A stretch of 64,000 bases of DNA. Source: Rhizosphaericola sp047606825. GTDB lineage: Bacteria > Bacteroidota > Bacteroidia > Chitinophagales > Chitinophagaceae. Below, piece after piece: positions 9,084 to 19,002 of this stretch (its first letter is position 1; each line of letters begins with the position of its first letter). Below the pieces are notes generated by a model. The model saw only the letters and a list, made by a program, of their open reading frames with translations, was not told the origin of the DNA and made no database searches. The translations under genes were made by a program, and so were the position numbers. The DNA is taken from NCBI GenBank assembly GCA_047606825.1, contig JASGDY010000083.1:1-64000 (forward strand), in the 5' to 3' direction.

Positions 9084-10247
9084 TTAGAAATGCTCAAATA
9101 TATAGTTTAACACGTTTATTTCCGCGTCTTTGAGTTTTTTTCCTTTCAGTGCCATCCATCGGTTGATGTCCTGTATTGCTTTTTCGCGTTCGTAGCTGTG
9201 TTTTTCTTTGTCGCCCCAGACGAAGTTTGGAATTTTTTTGGGTAAAAATCCGTTGCCAAAGATATTAGACGCAATACCGAAAACGCTGCCCGTGTTGATG
9301 CTGGAGTTGATGGCCGTGCGTGTATAGTCACCTATGACCACGCCGCCTTTGAGTCCGACAGGCAGCAGTTTGTCGGATGACATGTCCCACATCTCGACTG
9401 TACCGGCCGTGTTTTTGATATTGCTGTTGGTCGTGCCGCCGCCGAGGTTGCACCAATATCCTAAAACCGAATCGCCGAGATATCCGTCATGCGCCTTGTT
9501 GCTGTATCCCATCAGCAGCGCATTCTTGATTTCCCCGCCGCCCGCGCAATGCGGTCCCAGTGTCGTCGCGCCATAGACTTTGGTGCCGAGTTTCAGCACC
9601 GAATTTTTCAGCATGGCAAAAGGCCCACGGATAAGCCCACCCTCCATCACCGTAGCGTTTTTGCCGATATAGACAGGTCCGGTTGTGGCGTTGATGGTAG
9701 CGCATTCCATCGTCACGCCTTCTTCCAGAAACAGGTTTGCTGCATCGCCGATGATGTGGTTGGATTTGGGTATTTTGGCAGATTTGCGCTTGTGCGTGAG
9801 TAGTTCGAAGTGGGCGCGGAGGAACTCATCGTTCAACTGGAAAAGTTCCCATACGTGGTGCAGCTTGCGCACGGATTTGAGCTGGGTGGCATTGCCTGGT
9901 TCTTTTTCCTGTAGGCATTGTTGATAGCCTTCATGCGTTCCGTTAAATGCAATCAGTTGGCTGCTCTCGTCCAAGAGCGCACGGCCAGGCGATAGCAGCA
10001 ATATCCGCTTGAGCATCGTGAGATTGGGCAAGAGCAAGGCATCCACAAAAAGATGTGTGCCGACCGGAGGAGCGGGATATAACGGCTGTAGATAATCTTC
10101 TGTCAGGACATAAACTTTCTGTTTGGTAATGGTTTCCCACCATTCCTTTCTGGTGAGGATGCCCAGCCGGATATCGGCAACTGCGCGCGCGTAGGTCAGT
10201 GGATATAAATGTTTACGTTCTTTGGTATCAAACAATACGATGGCCAT
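9084..10247 (-). CDS. Putative sugar nucleotidyltransferase (GlmU-like)
   Basis: 387 aa, resembling the Bacteroidota proteins annotated as putative sugar nucleotidyl transferases. The N-terminal half (about 1-170) is a divergent nucleotidyltransferase-like domain that opens with MAIVLFDTKERKHLYPLTYA. The C-terminal half carries left-handed beta-helix hexapeptide-like repeats (GPVYIGKNATVMEGGLIRGP, VKLGTKVYG, GYLGDSVLGYWCNLGGGTTN, VVIGDYTRTAIN). The usual Rossmann GXGXR signature of GlmU is not obvious, so the N-terminal activity is uncertain. The natural substrate is unknown. It precedes tpiA with a 49-nt gap. Confidence 0.8.
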   Translation of the reverse strand: MAIVLFDTKERKHLYPLTYARAVADIRLGILTRKEWWETITKQKVYVLTEDYLQPLYPAPPVGTHLFVDALLLPNLTMLKRILLLSPGRALLDESSQLIAFNGTHEGYQQCLQEKEPGNATQLKSVRKLHHVWELFQLNDEFLRAHFELLTHKRKSAKIPKSNHIIGDAANLFLEEGVTMECATINATTGPVYIGKNATVMEGGLIRGPFAMLKNSVLKLGTKVYGATTLGPHCAGGGEIKNALLMGYSNKAHDGYLGDSVLGYWCNLGGGTTNSNIKNTAGTVEMWDMSSDKLLPVGLKGGVVIGDYTRTAINSSINTGSVFGIASNIFGNGFLPKKIPNFVWGDKEKHSYEREKAIQDINRWMALKGKKLKDAEINVLNYIFEHF

Positions 10248-10638
10248 CTTCTGTTATTTTTCCTAACTATGATAAAAAATTACATATTGCATAAGTACGT
10301 TATTTTGTCCGACAAAAGCACATCTGTCTAATTTTTAGGATTTTATAAAAAAAATGGCGGAGATTGCAAAGCAAATAGTACGTTTTATAGAAGCATTTAC
10401 ATTATGTTTGCTTTGAACTTGTTTATACTGATTTTAAACCATATCGATACATAGTAATCTATATACGAAAAGTTCCTCGTATTAGGTGAAGAGCAGAGAA
10501 GAATGCGTAGTATGCTCATCAGAGATGCAATTTTTGCGTTCCTTTTATTTCTGGTTCATACCTAAAAGCTATATAACCTATGTGGTCAATCGAAAAAATA
10601 TAAACAACTTCTCTATCATTTTCCTGAAAAATCTCATC

Positions 10639-11814
10639 GTGAACAAATTTTCTTTTATCGCAATTGGATTGATGGCAGGCGTGCTGATGTGCAACTGCAA
10701 ACCCAAGGACAAAAATAATGATCCCACAAAATATTTTGACACCAAATCAGGTATCCTCACAGACGGCGACGATTCCTATTTCCGCCAACTAACGTCTGGG
10801 GAACAAAAAAGATACCACGACCTGGCGGAAATGGCGGCACACAAGATATTGGGCAGCAACTTCAACGGGCAGCTGCTGGTCGCCAAAAATGGACAGACCG
10901 TCTTTGAAGAATACAAAGGCATCTATGATTTCAAGAAAAAGTCCCCGATAACGGAACACGCGCCGATGCATATCGCGTCCACGTCCAAGACCTTTACGGG
11001 CATGGCCATCCTGCATCTCTGGGAACGAGGCGAAATCGACCTCGACGATTCGATACAGAAATTTTTCCCTGCGCTTCCCTACCACGGCATCACTGTCAGA
11101 ATGCTGTTGGCGCATAGAAGCGGACTCCCCAATTATCTCGATTTCATGGGAAAGGGCTGGGACCGACGCCACATGGCCACCAACCAGGATGTCATCGACT
11201 ATATGGTTGCCAACAAGCCACCCATCCTGTCGCTGCCCAACAAGCATTTCCATTATTGCAATACCAACTTTATGTTGCTCGCGTCGATATTGGAAAAAAT
11301 CGTCCACCAGCCTTTCCCGCAATACATGAAGGACAGCCTGTTCACTCCCTTGGGCATGAAAGACACGTACATATTCGAGGCAAAGGATACCGCCAACTAC
11401 CTCACGACCTATAATGGCAACCGACCTTATCCGATGGACCAGACCGACCTGACCTACGGTGACAAAAATGTTTATAGTACCGTTCGGGATTTGTTGCAAT
11501 GGGATCGCAGCCTCTACATGCATAATTATATTAAGGCCTCCACGCTGAAAATGGCTTACGAACCGCAAAGCAACGAACGGGCATCGATGCACAACTATGG
11601 CCTGGCGTGGCGTATGCTGTTTTACAAAAACGGCGACTCGGTCATCTACCACAACGGCAAATGGCACGGCACCAATTCCGTGTTTACACGGCTCATACAA
11701 GACACCGCGACGATTATCATCATCGGGAACCGTATGGACAAAAGGATTTACGGAGGTAAAGCAATTTCCAGCATATTTACCGGAAGGAAAGACACCATCA
11801 TCCCACAAGAATAA
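10639..11814 (+). CDS. Beta-lactamase family serine hydrolase (class C/DAC fold), lipoprotein
   Basis: Penicillin-binding-protein-like serine hydrolase. Active-site motifs are STSK in HIASTSKTFTG (SxxK), HYCNTNF (YxN) and HNGKWHG (third, HxG-type motif). The open frame extends to a GTG at 10486, but the segment before 10639 has no export signal. Starting at GTG 10639 gives a basic N-terminus, a hydrophobic stretch FSFIAIGLMAGVLM and a cysteine (CNC), i.e. a lipoprotein signal with an atypical lipobox. An ATG at 10525 is an alternative start. The likely job is peptidoglycan or ester/peptide hydrolysis in the periplasm; beta-lactam resistance cannot be inferred. The next gene begins 6 nt downstream. 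Confidence 0.82.
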   Translation: MNKFSFIAIGLMAGVLMCNCKPKDKNNDPTKYFDTKSGILTDGDDSYFRQLTSGEQKRYHDLAEMAAHKILGSNFNGQLLVAKNGQTVFEEYKGIYDFKKKSPITEHAPMHIASTSKTFTGMAILHLWERGEIDLDDSIQKFFPALPYHGITVRMLLAHRSGLPNYLDFMGKGWDRRHMATNQDVIDYMVANKPPILSLPNKHFHYCNTNFMLLASILEKIVHQPFPQYMKDSLFTPLGMKDTYIFEAKDTANYLTTYNGNRPYPMDQTDLTYGDKNVYSTVRDLLQWDRSLYMHNYIKASTLKMAYEPQSNERASMHNYGLAWRMLFYKNGDSVIYHNGKWHGTNSVFTRLIQDTATIIIIGNRMDKRIYGGKAISSIFTGRKDTIIPQE

Positions 11815-11820
11815 CCACTT

Positions 11821-12357
11821 ATGGAAATAGTTGCGCTTGTTGTCGTCATGGGAGTCTGTCTGGCATTGGTTTTTGGGCTGCCGTTTGGTGTGGCACGTTA
11901 TGGCTATTTATTCCTTAAGAAAAAAAATGTCCCGTTCTATTGGCGTTGGATTGCCGTCGTTCCGGCATTGGTGATTTTGTATCTGGTGGCATCGGCAATA
12001 CTGCCCGAACAACACATTTACAAACTGGACTATAAAGAAATCATGGCTTATGACCCGCCCGCAGACGTGGTATTCTTTGCCCAGACCTCCGGCCAATATG
12101 GCAGACACGCCGAAGATTATTCGTTTGGCATACATACTCATCCCCAAAACTACTCCGCCATGCTCGACCTTGTCCAAAGGCGCGGTTTTGTAAAAGATTC
12201 CGCGACCATAACGCCAGACAGCATCAGCGTTTTTTTGAAAAAAAACAAGTTGCGCATCCTCCAAAAACTAAGCCTTACAAGATATTCCAAATACGACTAT
12301 TATGTCGATTTCCTGTCGGACAGCAGCACGGTGTTTATGCGGAAGGTTCCGAAGTAG
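11821..12357 (+). CDS. Hypothetical membrane protein with two N-terminal helices
   Basis: 178 aa, not recognised. Two hydrophobic segments at about residues 3-22 and 40-62 are followed by a soluble region of about 115 residues that would lie on one side of the membrane. The start ATG is 6 nt after the stop of the serine hydrolase, so the two are almost certainly co-transcribed and may work together. No catalytic motif is visible. The 174-nt stretch after it, up to the convergent xerD stop, contains short repeats of CCGACTTT but no gene. Confidence 0.7.
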   Translation: MEIVALVVVMGVCLALVFGLPFGVARYGYLFLKKKNVPFYWRWIAVVPALVILYLVASAILPEQHIYKLDYKEIMAYDPPADVVFFAQTSGQYGRHAEDYSFGIHTHPQNYSAMLDLVQRRGFVKDSATITPDSISVFLKKNKLRILQKLSLTRYSKYDYYVDFLSDSSTVFMRKVPK

Positions 12358-12531
12358 TGGATAGCCTGTGGCTTTAGCTACGGGAACAGTCGGAAAGACC
12401 CAAGGCGGAAAGAAAAAAACCAGAAGTAATACGATTTTGAATTCTTAGATAGGCCAATCGAAACCTTTGTGTGCAACACTTCGCTTCGCCCACAGCTATT
12501 CATCCGACTTTCCGACTTTCCGACTTACGGT

Positions 12532-13437
12532 CTATTTTCTAAACGCAGGATGGTACATCTGCAAAGTAGAGCGCAGATAATCGCGGTCGAGGTGTGTGTA
12601 TATTTCCGTCGTGGTAATACTTTCATGTCCGAGCATTTCCTGTACGGCGCGCAGGTCTGCACCTCCTTCCACAAGATGTGTCGCAAAAGAATGGCGCAAG
12701 GTGTGTGGGGAAACCTTCTTTTGGATGCCCGCTTTGGCGGCAAGGTCTTTGAGTATCATGAAAACCATCACACGGGAAAGCGACTTTCCGAAACGGTTTA
12801 GAAATACAATGTCTTCATAACCTTTGACAATCTGGCTATGCACACGTACCGTTTCTAGATAAATCTTGATGTGCTTAACGGCATCGGAGCCAATGGGAAT
12901 GAGCCTTTCCTTGTCACCTTTCCCAATCACACGCACAAAACCCTCGTCAAAATAGAGGTTGCTGATTTGGAGATTGACAAGCTCGCTTACGCGCAACCCC
13001 GAACTGTACATCGTCTCAACAATCGCTTTGTTGCGTTGTCCGTCCGGTTTACTGAGGTCAATCTGCGCCAGCAATGATTCAATCTCTTCGACAGTCAAAA
13101 AGTCGGGAAGCTTTCGGCGGATTTTCGGAAGTTCCAGCAATATGGTCGGGTCGTTGGATACAATGTTTTCCGTTAGGCAATATTTAAAAAAAGCACGGAT
13201 TCCTGAAATGATACGCGCTTGGGAAGTTGGCGTCATTCCCAGTTCGGCAATCCATTGTACAAAAGACTGTAAGGTTTTTAAACCAACCTGGTTAGGCCTG
13301 ATGGCCTCTTTGTTTTCTGAAAGAAAAAAAGAAGTCAGCTTGTCCACATCCCGCAGATAAGACTCAACGGAATTGTCCCCAAGCGATTTTTCTAATTGCA
13401 GGAAACTCTTGAAACCTTTTTTATATACTTCCCACAT
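12532..13437 (-). CDS. xerD: Tyrosine recombinase XerD
   Basis: 301-aa site-specific recombinase that resolves chromosome dimers at dif with XerC under FtsK control. The N-terminal SAM-like core-binding domain covers about 1-100. The catalytic domain shows SSGLRVSEL (first Arg), HTLRHSFATHL (HxxR), LGHESITTTEIYTH with the GHxS His and the nucleophilic Tyr near residue 281. The length is typical. It is the last gene of a same-strand run with the TonB receptor, DUF5689 and DUF1266-like genes, only 25 nt after the last of these, so it may share their transcript. A mobile-element integrase is possible but less likely given the canonical XerD sequence. Confidence 0.9.
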   Translation of the reverse strand: MWEVYKKGFKSFLQLEKSLGDNSVESYLRDVDKLTSFFLSENKEAIRPNQVGLKTLQSFVQWIAELGMTPTSQARIISGIRAFFKYCLTENIVSNDPTILLELPKIRRKLPDFLTVEEIESLLAQIDLSKPDGQRNKAIVETMYSSGLRVSELVNLQISNLYFDEGFVRVIGKGDKERLIPIGSDAVKHIKIYLETVRVHSQIVKGYEDIVFLNRFGKSLSRVMVFMILKDLAAKAGIQKKVSPHTLRHSFATHLVEGGADLRAVQEMLGHESITTTEIYTHLDRDYLRSTLQMYHPAFRK

Positions 13438-13462
13438 GATTTACGGTAAAAGTTCTAAACAC

Positions 13463-14299
13463 TTACTTCATCGGCAAATAACGATACGCACTATAATCGC
13501 CGTCCTGCATTTCCGTAATTGTTTTTTGATAGACGGCGTTGTTGGTCGAATCGCCGCCCCAGAAACGCCGTCCCAACATAAAGTCACTGTAATATTCCGA
13601 CCAATTGTTATAGTCCTTGCGTGCGTCCTCCAATATAGACATTAAATACTTAAATCCCGTGTTGCGGTCGATATATTCCGCGCCGTATCCAAGACAGACA
13701 AGATTGGCATAACGTGCAATGTCCCAGGCCTTGATACCTGCCTGCCCGAAAGACTGGTAGTTGTTTTTCACAAAATCCAACAGCACGTTGGCTCCTGCCT
13801 CCAACTGATATTTTTTTAAATCAATTGTGGCAATATCCGCTTTTTCGCCGCCATTTTCGTCCAATACTTTTTTCACTTGCAAGTATAAATCCTGATGTCC
13901 TTTTTCTTGCAATTGTGTCAACAGCAAATGAAATTCGTGTTCATTTTGCACGTCCCACCAAGACTTCAATATATTGCGTGAGTCCAGTTTTTCCTTTATG
14001 GATTGGTGGTACGGATATTCAAAAAGTTTGCGATACACGATGTCCAAGTCATTGACAAACCTATCATCCCCAGGCTGGGAATGCATCTCTTTCTGAATCA
14101 TGCGAAAAGTATTTTCCGCACCGCCATAACCTTGGAAAGTATAGACTCCGCCTAACAAAAACGCCACCAACGTATCGTCCTTAATCTTGAAACGCACATC
14201 ACCTTGCTGTCCGGCGTTCGTCGTATATGTTTTGTTTTTTTCTTTGCATCCAACATGCAGCAACAACGCCGAGGCCATCAGAAAAACGAGCTTTTTCAT
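13463..14299 (-). CDS. DUF1266-like lipoprotein
   Basis: 278 aa. A lipoprotein signal is visible: MKKLVFLMASALLLHVGC with the cysteine at residue 18. The C-terminal half resembles DUF1266, with AWDIARYANLVCLGYGAEYI, NNWSEYYSDFMLGRRFWGGD and an ending of short charged residues. DUF1266 proteins have no known reaction. The gene is 42 nt after the DUF5689 gene and 25 nt before xerD on the same strand, so it probably belongs to the outer-membrane receptor transcript. The domain match is by eye and should be taken as probable. Confidence 0.72.
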   Translation of the reverse strand: MKKLVFLMASALLLHVGCKEKNKTYTTNAGQQGDVRFKIKDDTLVAFLLGGVYTFQGYGGAENTFRMIQKEMHSQPGDDRFVNDLDIVYRKLFEYPYHQSIKEKLDSRNILKSWWDVQNEHEFHLLLTQLQEKGHQDLYLQVKKVLDENGGEKADIATIDLKKYQLEAGANVLLDFVKNNYQSFGQAGIKAWDIARYANLVCLGYGAEYIDRNTGFKYLMSILEDARKDYNNWSEYYSDFMLGRRFWGGDSTNNAVYQKTITEMQDGDYSAYRYLPMK

Positions 14300-14341
14300 C
14301 CTAACAATTTAGACCACAAAGAAACAACAAAAAGATTGACA

Positions 14342-16363
14342 TCATTCCACTTTCCCATCGAAACGGACGCTGTTCAGCGAAAAACTACCGGCATTGCTTT
14401 CGGCATTAAACGCATAAAAACGAAAACGGACACTTTCGGCCATGTCGGCAAAACGCTCGTCCAACAAGAGTTTGTTGCCTGAGAGTATCGTCGTATAACT
14501 CCTGTCCGCAACCTGAAAAATATTGTCGCCCGTCAACCGTATCTTGTCGCTGGAAACAGAAGCTGCAATATTTGACTGAAAATTATCCAGACTGGAACGC
14601 ACCGCCCATTGCCTCGGTCCGGTCGCCGACCGCTGCATCACAAACTCAATCAACGACAAAGTCAACGTTGCATCATTGTCGGGCGTTATCGTCACTTCAT
14701 AATATTTATTCAGGTCAATCGTTCCCGTAAAATCATTATTGTTGCTATTAGCACCCAACGGCCAGTAATTAAACGCAAATCGACCAGCAGCCGAAGGATT
14801 GCTGCCTAAACCAACCGCTCGAAACAAACCAAATCCAAGCCCCGTAACGCTTGGTGCCGGTGTCGGGTCCACTGTGCCAGACATCGAAGTCACATTTTTA
14901 AAAGTGTATTCCGCAGCGAAAGCAATCGGGACGACAATCGTCGTTCCAGTATAGGCGACATCAGTGCTATTGCGCAATATCAACTGTAATTTTCCAGCAT
15001 TTAAAGATACATAGCCTATCATCGCTGCCGCATTTCCCGGTTGCAGATTAAATCCCGCCGTAGAGCGAATAAAAGTTTCGACGCTTCCATGTGCATCCAT
15101 GATTGTATAAGTACGGCCGGAAGTCGTTACTGTTGGTGTACTGATATACACATTTTGTAATTGCACTAAAGTTGAAGCCCAGTTTTCGATACTATCATTT
15201 AACTGCGCAATATTGGTAATCTTTGCGGAAATGGCAATATCGCTTGTCGGATATATTTTGCCTACATCAATTTTAGAAATCTCTAGTTCATTACTGAACT
15301 GTTCCAAAGTCGCACCGCCAACATCAATAATATAGGATTTGTTAAATTCAATATTAGTTAATGTCGTCCCATATAAAATAATACCACGACCGTCGATATC
15401 CTGCATCTTATAGTTTCCACTAGATTCATTCTTACTGTCCGAAATAACCGTACCTTTAATAACTGTCCCGAAAGGAATCGTGGCAGATTTACCTTGATAG
15501 AGACTACGCACTGCTCTTATTGTTGTGATTTTATTGGTGTCTGCCAACTGGAGATTACAACGAGTATTGGAAAATAAAAAATCGCTGGTGTCCCGTATGA
15601 TGATTTGTCTGTCGCTATTGTATAGTGAAAATATCCCCGTCAGACGTCCATTGCCATCGGGAACATTGGCATCCGCAAACGACGCATAACTACTATTGCG
15701 CAAAACAACCGCTTCCCCGCTACAGCTTTGTAGAACATAGCTCACGGCACTCACTTGTTTGGTTACATCGGATAGTTTTTTGTTTACATCCGCATCGCTG
15801 AACTGCATGTTGTCTATGGCAATTAAGGTCGATTGCAAGGCGTCCAACATATTGTCCGTCAATTGTGACGGCGTCACAACATAAGGCACAACAGTTTGGT
15901 TAAATGCACCTTTTACGATAAACTTGTCAACAAGACCTGTCGCGATGCCATCCAACTGTGTACGATAAGACAGGCTACTGTCAATGCCGCCTCCCAACTG
16001 TATCGTACCGCCATAATCGCCGAGAAACAATCCTTTTGTTTTAATGTATAACCTGCGTCCAGTCGGATAAGAACTATACAAACCAGAACCAGACACACGA
16101 ACGACAATACCACCGGAATTATCCTGTAGGACGATAGACTGGTAAAAATTGCCTGACTTGTCGTCTGCAACAACCACGCCCTCAATAACAGCATCCTGTT
16201 CTATCTTTTCAAACTTTCCAGAACTATGCAATTGTTTCAGTTCGCGGATGGTCATATTGGATTGTATAGACACAGTGCCATCCAAAACGGGTGTGTCATA
16301 TTTAGGCGAACAGCCCATGATGCATATCGACAGCGTGAATAGAATATAGTTCTTCATAAACAT
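14342..16363 (-). CDS. DUF5689 domain lipoprotein (OB-fold-like surface protein)
   Basis: 673 aa. An N-terminal signal ends in a lipobox (CIMGC), giving a lipoprotein. Residues about 35-270 match the DUF5689 pattern: TIRELKQLHSSGKFEKIEQDAVIEGVVVADDKSGNFYQSI, then LQDNSGGIVVRV and LYIKTKGLFLGDYGG. A second OB-like segment follows around 290-470 (SKNESSGNYKMQDIDGRGIILYG). The C-terminal 200 residues look like a beta-sandwich. Only 3 nt separate it from the upstream TonB-dependent receptor, so the pair is co-transcribed. By analogy with SusC/SusD it may act as a surface ligand-binding partner of the receptor; the ligand is unknown. Confidence 0.85.
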   Translation of the reverse strand: MFMKNYILFTLSICIMGCSPKYDTPVLDGTVSIQSNMTIRELKQLHSSGKFEKIEQDAVIEGVVVADDKSGNFYQSIVLQDNSGGIVVRVSGSGLYSSYPTGRRLYIKTKGLFLGDYGGTIQLGGGIDSSLSYRTQLDGIATGLVDKFIVKGAFNQTVVPYVVTPSQLTDNMLDALQSTLIAIDNMQFSDADVNKKLSDVTKQVSAVSYVLQSCSGEAVVLRNSSYASFADANVPDGNGRLTGIFSLYNSDRQIIIRDTSDFLFSNTRCNLQLADTNKITTIRAVRSLYQGKSATIPFGTVIKGTVISDSKNESSGNYKMQDIDGRGIILYGTTLTNIEFNKSYIIDVGGATLEQFSNELEISKIDVGKIYPTSDIAISAKITNIAQLNDSIENWASTLVQLQNVYISTPTVTTSGRTYTIMDAHGSVETFIRSTAGFNLQPGNAAAMIGYVSLNAGKLQLILRNSTDVAYTGTTIVVPIAFAAEYTFKNVTSMSGTVDPTPAPSVTGLGFGLFRAVGLGSNPSAAGRFAFNYWPLGANSNNNDFTGTIDLNKYYEVTITPDNDATLTLSLIEFVMQRSATGPRQWAVRSSLDNFQSNIAASVSSDKIRLTGDNIFQVADRSYTTILSGNKLLLDERFADMAESVRFRFYAFNAESNAGSFSLNSVRFDGKVE

Positions 16364-16366
16364 TTT

Positions 16367-18856
16367 TTAAAAACGTAAAGAAATATTGATAGAATAGTTC
16401 CGTCCCATTGCATAACTATATTTGTTCGGAAACTTATCAAGGTTATAGTCTTGTAAATCCAACCGCATCTGTTCAAAAGCATAGCCGATAATGTCGTTTC
16501 TGTTCAACAGATTACTTCCGCTCAACGACACGTCAATATATAGTCTATTTTTGCTGTCGTTTTTCTTCTTAATAAAAAAGGTATGCCCAGCAAACAAGTC
16601 AACCAAATAGCCATTTGGTAGTTTTTCCTGACGCAGCATATTGGACAACAGTTCATTTTGTTCTACAGGATTGATGTTTTCCAAAACATCAGTCGTGCGC
16701 CGCATCGGATTTATTGCCGACCATCTATCAAAAAAAGCATTGGCACTCAGCGTAAAAAAATAATTGCCGTTGCGATAGCCAACACTGTTGTGGACAATGG
16801 TTTGTGGCGTATTGGCAATCTTATAGTTCTTAAGAAAGACTTTCGAACGCGACAATATATCCGCACTCGTTTCAGAGGTGACCATCAATTGCGGTCTATT
16901 GTTATAAAGACTTCTGGACAGATTCGAAACAAAAGAATAAGTCCAGTTCGGATAAAATTTCCAGTCCAGTGACAATTCCGCACCGTAATGCTTTTTGGCA
17001 ATATCGAAAAGGCTGTAAGATGCAAAACCCTGATGCACGTCATCGTAGAAATACCGAAACTCCGCAGCGTGTTTTATTAATGTATAGTAACTATTGATTT
17101 GCACTTTTACCAAAGGCGCATTCATCACAAAACCAGCTTCAACCGATTGCGCTTGTATCGGTCGTACACTGTCATTCCGAATGTTTCTTGTCGTAGGCGA
17201 TACATACACCGTATTGGGCATCGGTGGTTGCTGCATCAACGCCGCATTCAGAAAAATATATTTTCTTCCGTCTATTTTATAGGTTACGCCTATTTTGCTA
17301 TTAAAAAGAAAGTCTGTCGTCATCACGTCTTTGTCTTTGGAATTGTCGGGAAACAATCCGTTGCGTACATTTCCAACTCTGTAAAGCTGACGCACATTGA
17401 GTTCCAGTCCGCTATACATATCCCATTTCTTCGTATTGAATTGCAGTTGTCCCCATTCACTAAAACGCTGCATGACAAAACTATAATCGTAGCTATATTT
17501 GTCTCCGACCAATACTTTGCCCTCGGGATTGTCCAGGTCGTTTTGTATAATCAACCTGTCGGAAGGGTTGTCGCGCTCCACAAAAGCATTGACATTTAAC
17601 CAATATTGCGCACCCAGCAAGTCCTTTATACTTTTATAGTAATGCAGCTTGGCGTATTGGTATTCCAGACCTCCGCTGAATTTTGTTTTATCATTTATTA
17701 TGGTATTTATGGAGGATGCCGCATTTATTTGCAGATGCTCGGTATTTCTGTTTCCCAATGCGTATAGGGCACGCCCATCGGTTTGTGATAGGTTTACCTG
17801 ATACATTTTGTTCCAATCGATTTGCAGCATATCAGGATTGGATTTGATCGCATTGGTAAGGGCTTCATATTGGTACGCGTCATTTTGATAATAAGAAGGA
17901 AGGTAGCGGTAATAATCTGGTCGTGGGTCAGGTGCATTGTACCATTCCAACCCACTATAAGAGACCTTTCCTATTGTAGCGCCGATTCCTGTCTGCCAAT
18001 ATGTTTTATTGTTAAGATTTGCTTTATAGTTTGCAGTTGCCGTAGGTAAAAAACTTTTGGAAACATTGGCATTCCTTTTTTTGCCATTTTGCCAACCCCA
18101 TTGCGGGTTATAGTAATTGGAGCTGACAAGTGCATACACTTCCTTTACGGTAGGTGATTGCCGTCCCGATTCATAAGGCGTCGCCCATACCGCAAGAGAC
18201 AACACATTGCGCTTGATTTTCTTTTCCACAGAAATTAAATAGCCTTGTCCATTGTAATAACTGCCGGGATAATAACCTTCTGAACTATAACGCGCATTCA
18301 ACGCTATTAAATAATTCCAACCTTTGCGATCATAACCACTATTGTAAACAGCAGATAACCGATGTTGGTAATTTCTGTTGGAAAATGTATAGTTAACCCT
18401 TAACCTATTGCGCTGGTTGGTAGGCGAAGTATTCATTGCATAATGATTACCCAAACCGCCGAAACTGAAATCTGAAGCTGCCAACTGTTCCGCCGTCTCG
18501 CCGACACGGAACACATTGCCCATACCGGAAAACATATTGTACGGCACACTATTGGTCTCCAAGCTATTGATGGGAATGTTATTGATGTAGGTACGGCCGG
18601 GAAAATTTTCATAACCTCTCTGTCGATAACGCACCGCGAAAAAACTGAAGTTATACACATTCAAAAAGTAATTCCTTCCTGCAAGCAGTAGTGAGGACGG
18701 TGAAGGACTGTCTTCCTGCGTAAGTTCCGCATCGTTGATGTCTATCGTGTTGACGTATTGTTGCCACGCCTCGTCTGTATGCGTTGTTGTGTCCTGGGCA
18801 TATACATTGCCATAATGCAAAAGAATAGCAGCCAGCAGTATTTTTTTGGTTTTCAT
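16367..18856 (-). CDS. TonB-dependent receptor
   Basis: 829-aa outer-membrane beta-barrel. A signal peptide (MKTKKILLAAILLHYGNVYAQ) is followed by a short plug-like region (about 40-150: INDAELTQED, RYRQRGYENFPGRTYINNIPI, MFSGMGNVFR) and a long barrel rich in alternating aromatic residues, ending YSINISLRF with the C-terminal Phe typical of outer-membrane barrels. It lacks the N-terminal carboxypeptidase-regulatory-like domain common in SusC proteins. First gene of a run with the DUF5689 and DUF1266-like lipoproteins. It probably imports a ligand captured by the DUF5689 partner; the nature of the ligand cannot be read from sequence. Confidence 0.88.
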   Translation of the reverse strand: MKTKKILLAAILLHYGNVYAQDTTTHTDEAWQQYVNTIDINDAELTQEDSPSPSSLLLAGRNYFLNVYNFSFFAVRYRQRGYENFPGRTYINNIPINSLETNSVPYNMFSGMGNVFRVGETAEQLAASDFSFGGLGNHYAMNTSPTNQRNRLRVNYTFSNRNYQHRLSAVYNSGYDRKGWNYLIALNARYSSEGYYPGSYYNGQGYLISVEKKIKRNVLSLAVWATPYESGRQSPTVKEVYALVSSNYYNPQWGWQNGKKRNANVSKSFLPTATANYKANLNNKTYWQTGIGATIGKVSYSGLEWYNAPDPRPDYYRYLPSYYQNDAYQYEALTNAIKSNPDMLQIDWNKMYQVNLSQTDGRALYALGNRNTEHLQINAASSINTIINDKTKFSGGLEYQYAKLHYYKSIKDLLGAQYWLNVNAFVERDNPSDRLIIQNDLDNPEGKVLVGDKYSYDYSFVMQRFSEWGQLQFNTKKWDMYSGLELNVRQLYRVGNVRNGLFPDNSKDKDVMTTDFLFNSKIGVTYKIDGRKYIFLNAALMQQPPMPNTVYVSPTTRNIRNDSVRPIQAQSVEAGFVMNAPLVKVQINSYYTLIKHAAEFRYFYDDVHQGFASYSLFDIAKKHYGAELSLDWKFYPNWTYSFVSNLSRSLYNNRPQLMVTSETSADILSRSKVFLKNYKIANTPQTIVHNSVGYRNGNYFFTLSANAFFDRWSAINPMRRTTDVLENINPVEQNELLSNMLRQEKLPNGYLVDLFAGHTFFIKKKNDSKNRLYIDVSLSGSNLLNRNDIIGYAFEQMRLDLQDYNLDKFPNKYSYAMGRNYSINISLRF

Positions 18857-18912
18857 GAGGACACACGATTAAAGTCTTTTCTAAAAAAATAGTCCTATAT
18901 TGTTACAAACGC

Positions 18913-18951
18913 AAAAAAGGCCGGGATATTTTCTATCCCGACCTTTTTTTT
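18913..18951 (-). terminator. Intrinsic terminator of the CoA-transferase gene
   Basis: The hairpin CGGGATA-loop-TATCCCG is extended by GG/CC and flanked by six A (13-18) and eight T. Read on the minus strand it lies 51 nt after the stop of the gene at 19003 and ends in a U-run. The matching A/T runs make it potentially bidirectional. Confidence 0.85.
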
Positions 18952-19002
18952 AAAAAAAATTATTTGCACACGCTAAGAGCCTAAGTGCCTTTGTGTTTTT
19001 AC

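Noticed and set aside
10789..11808. 339-codon open frame on the minus strand
   Set aside because: Antisense to the serine hydrolase, which has intact SxxK and YxN motifs. The antisense product shows no family features.
10639..11814. Antibiotic-resistance beta-lactamase
   Set aside because: The family includes many esterases and peptidases; the motifs show a serine hydrolase fold but not resistance, and the neighbour is an unknown membrane protein.
12532..13437. Integrase of a genomic island
   Set aside because: The protein has the length and motifs of housekeeping XerD, and no attachment-site duplication or phage genes are nearby.
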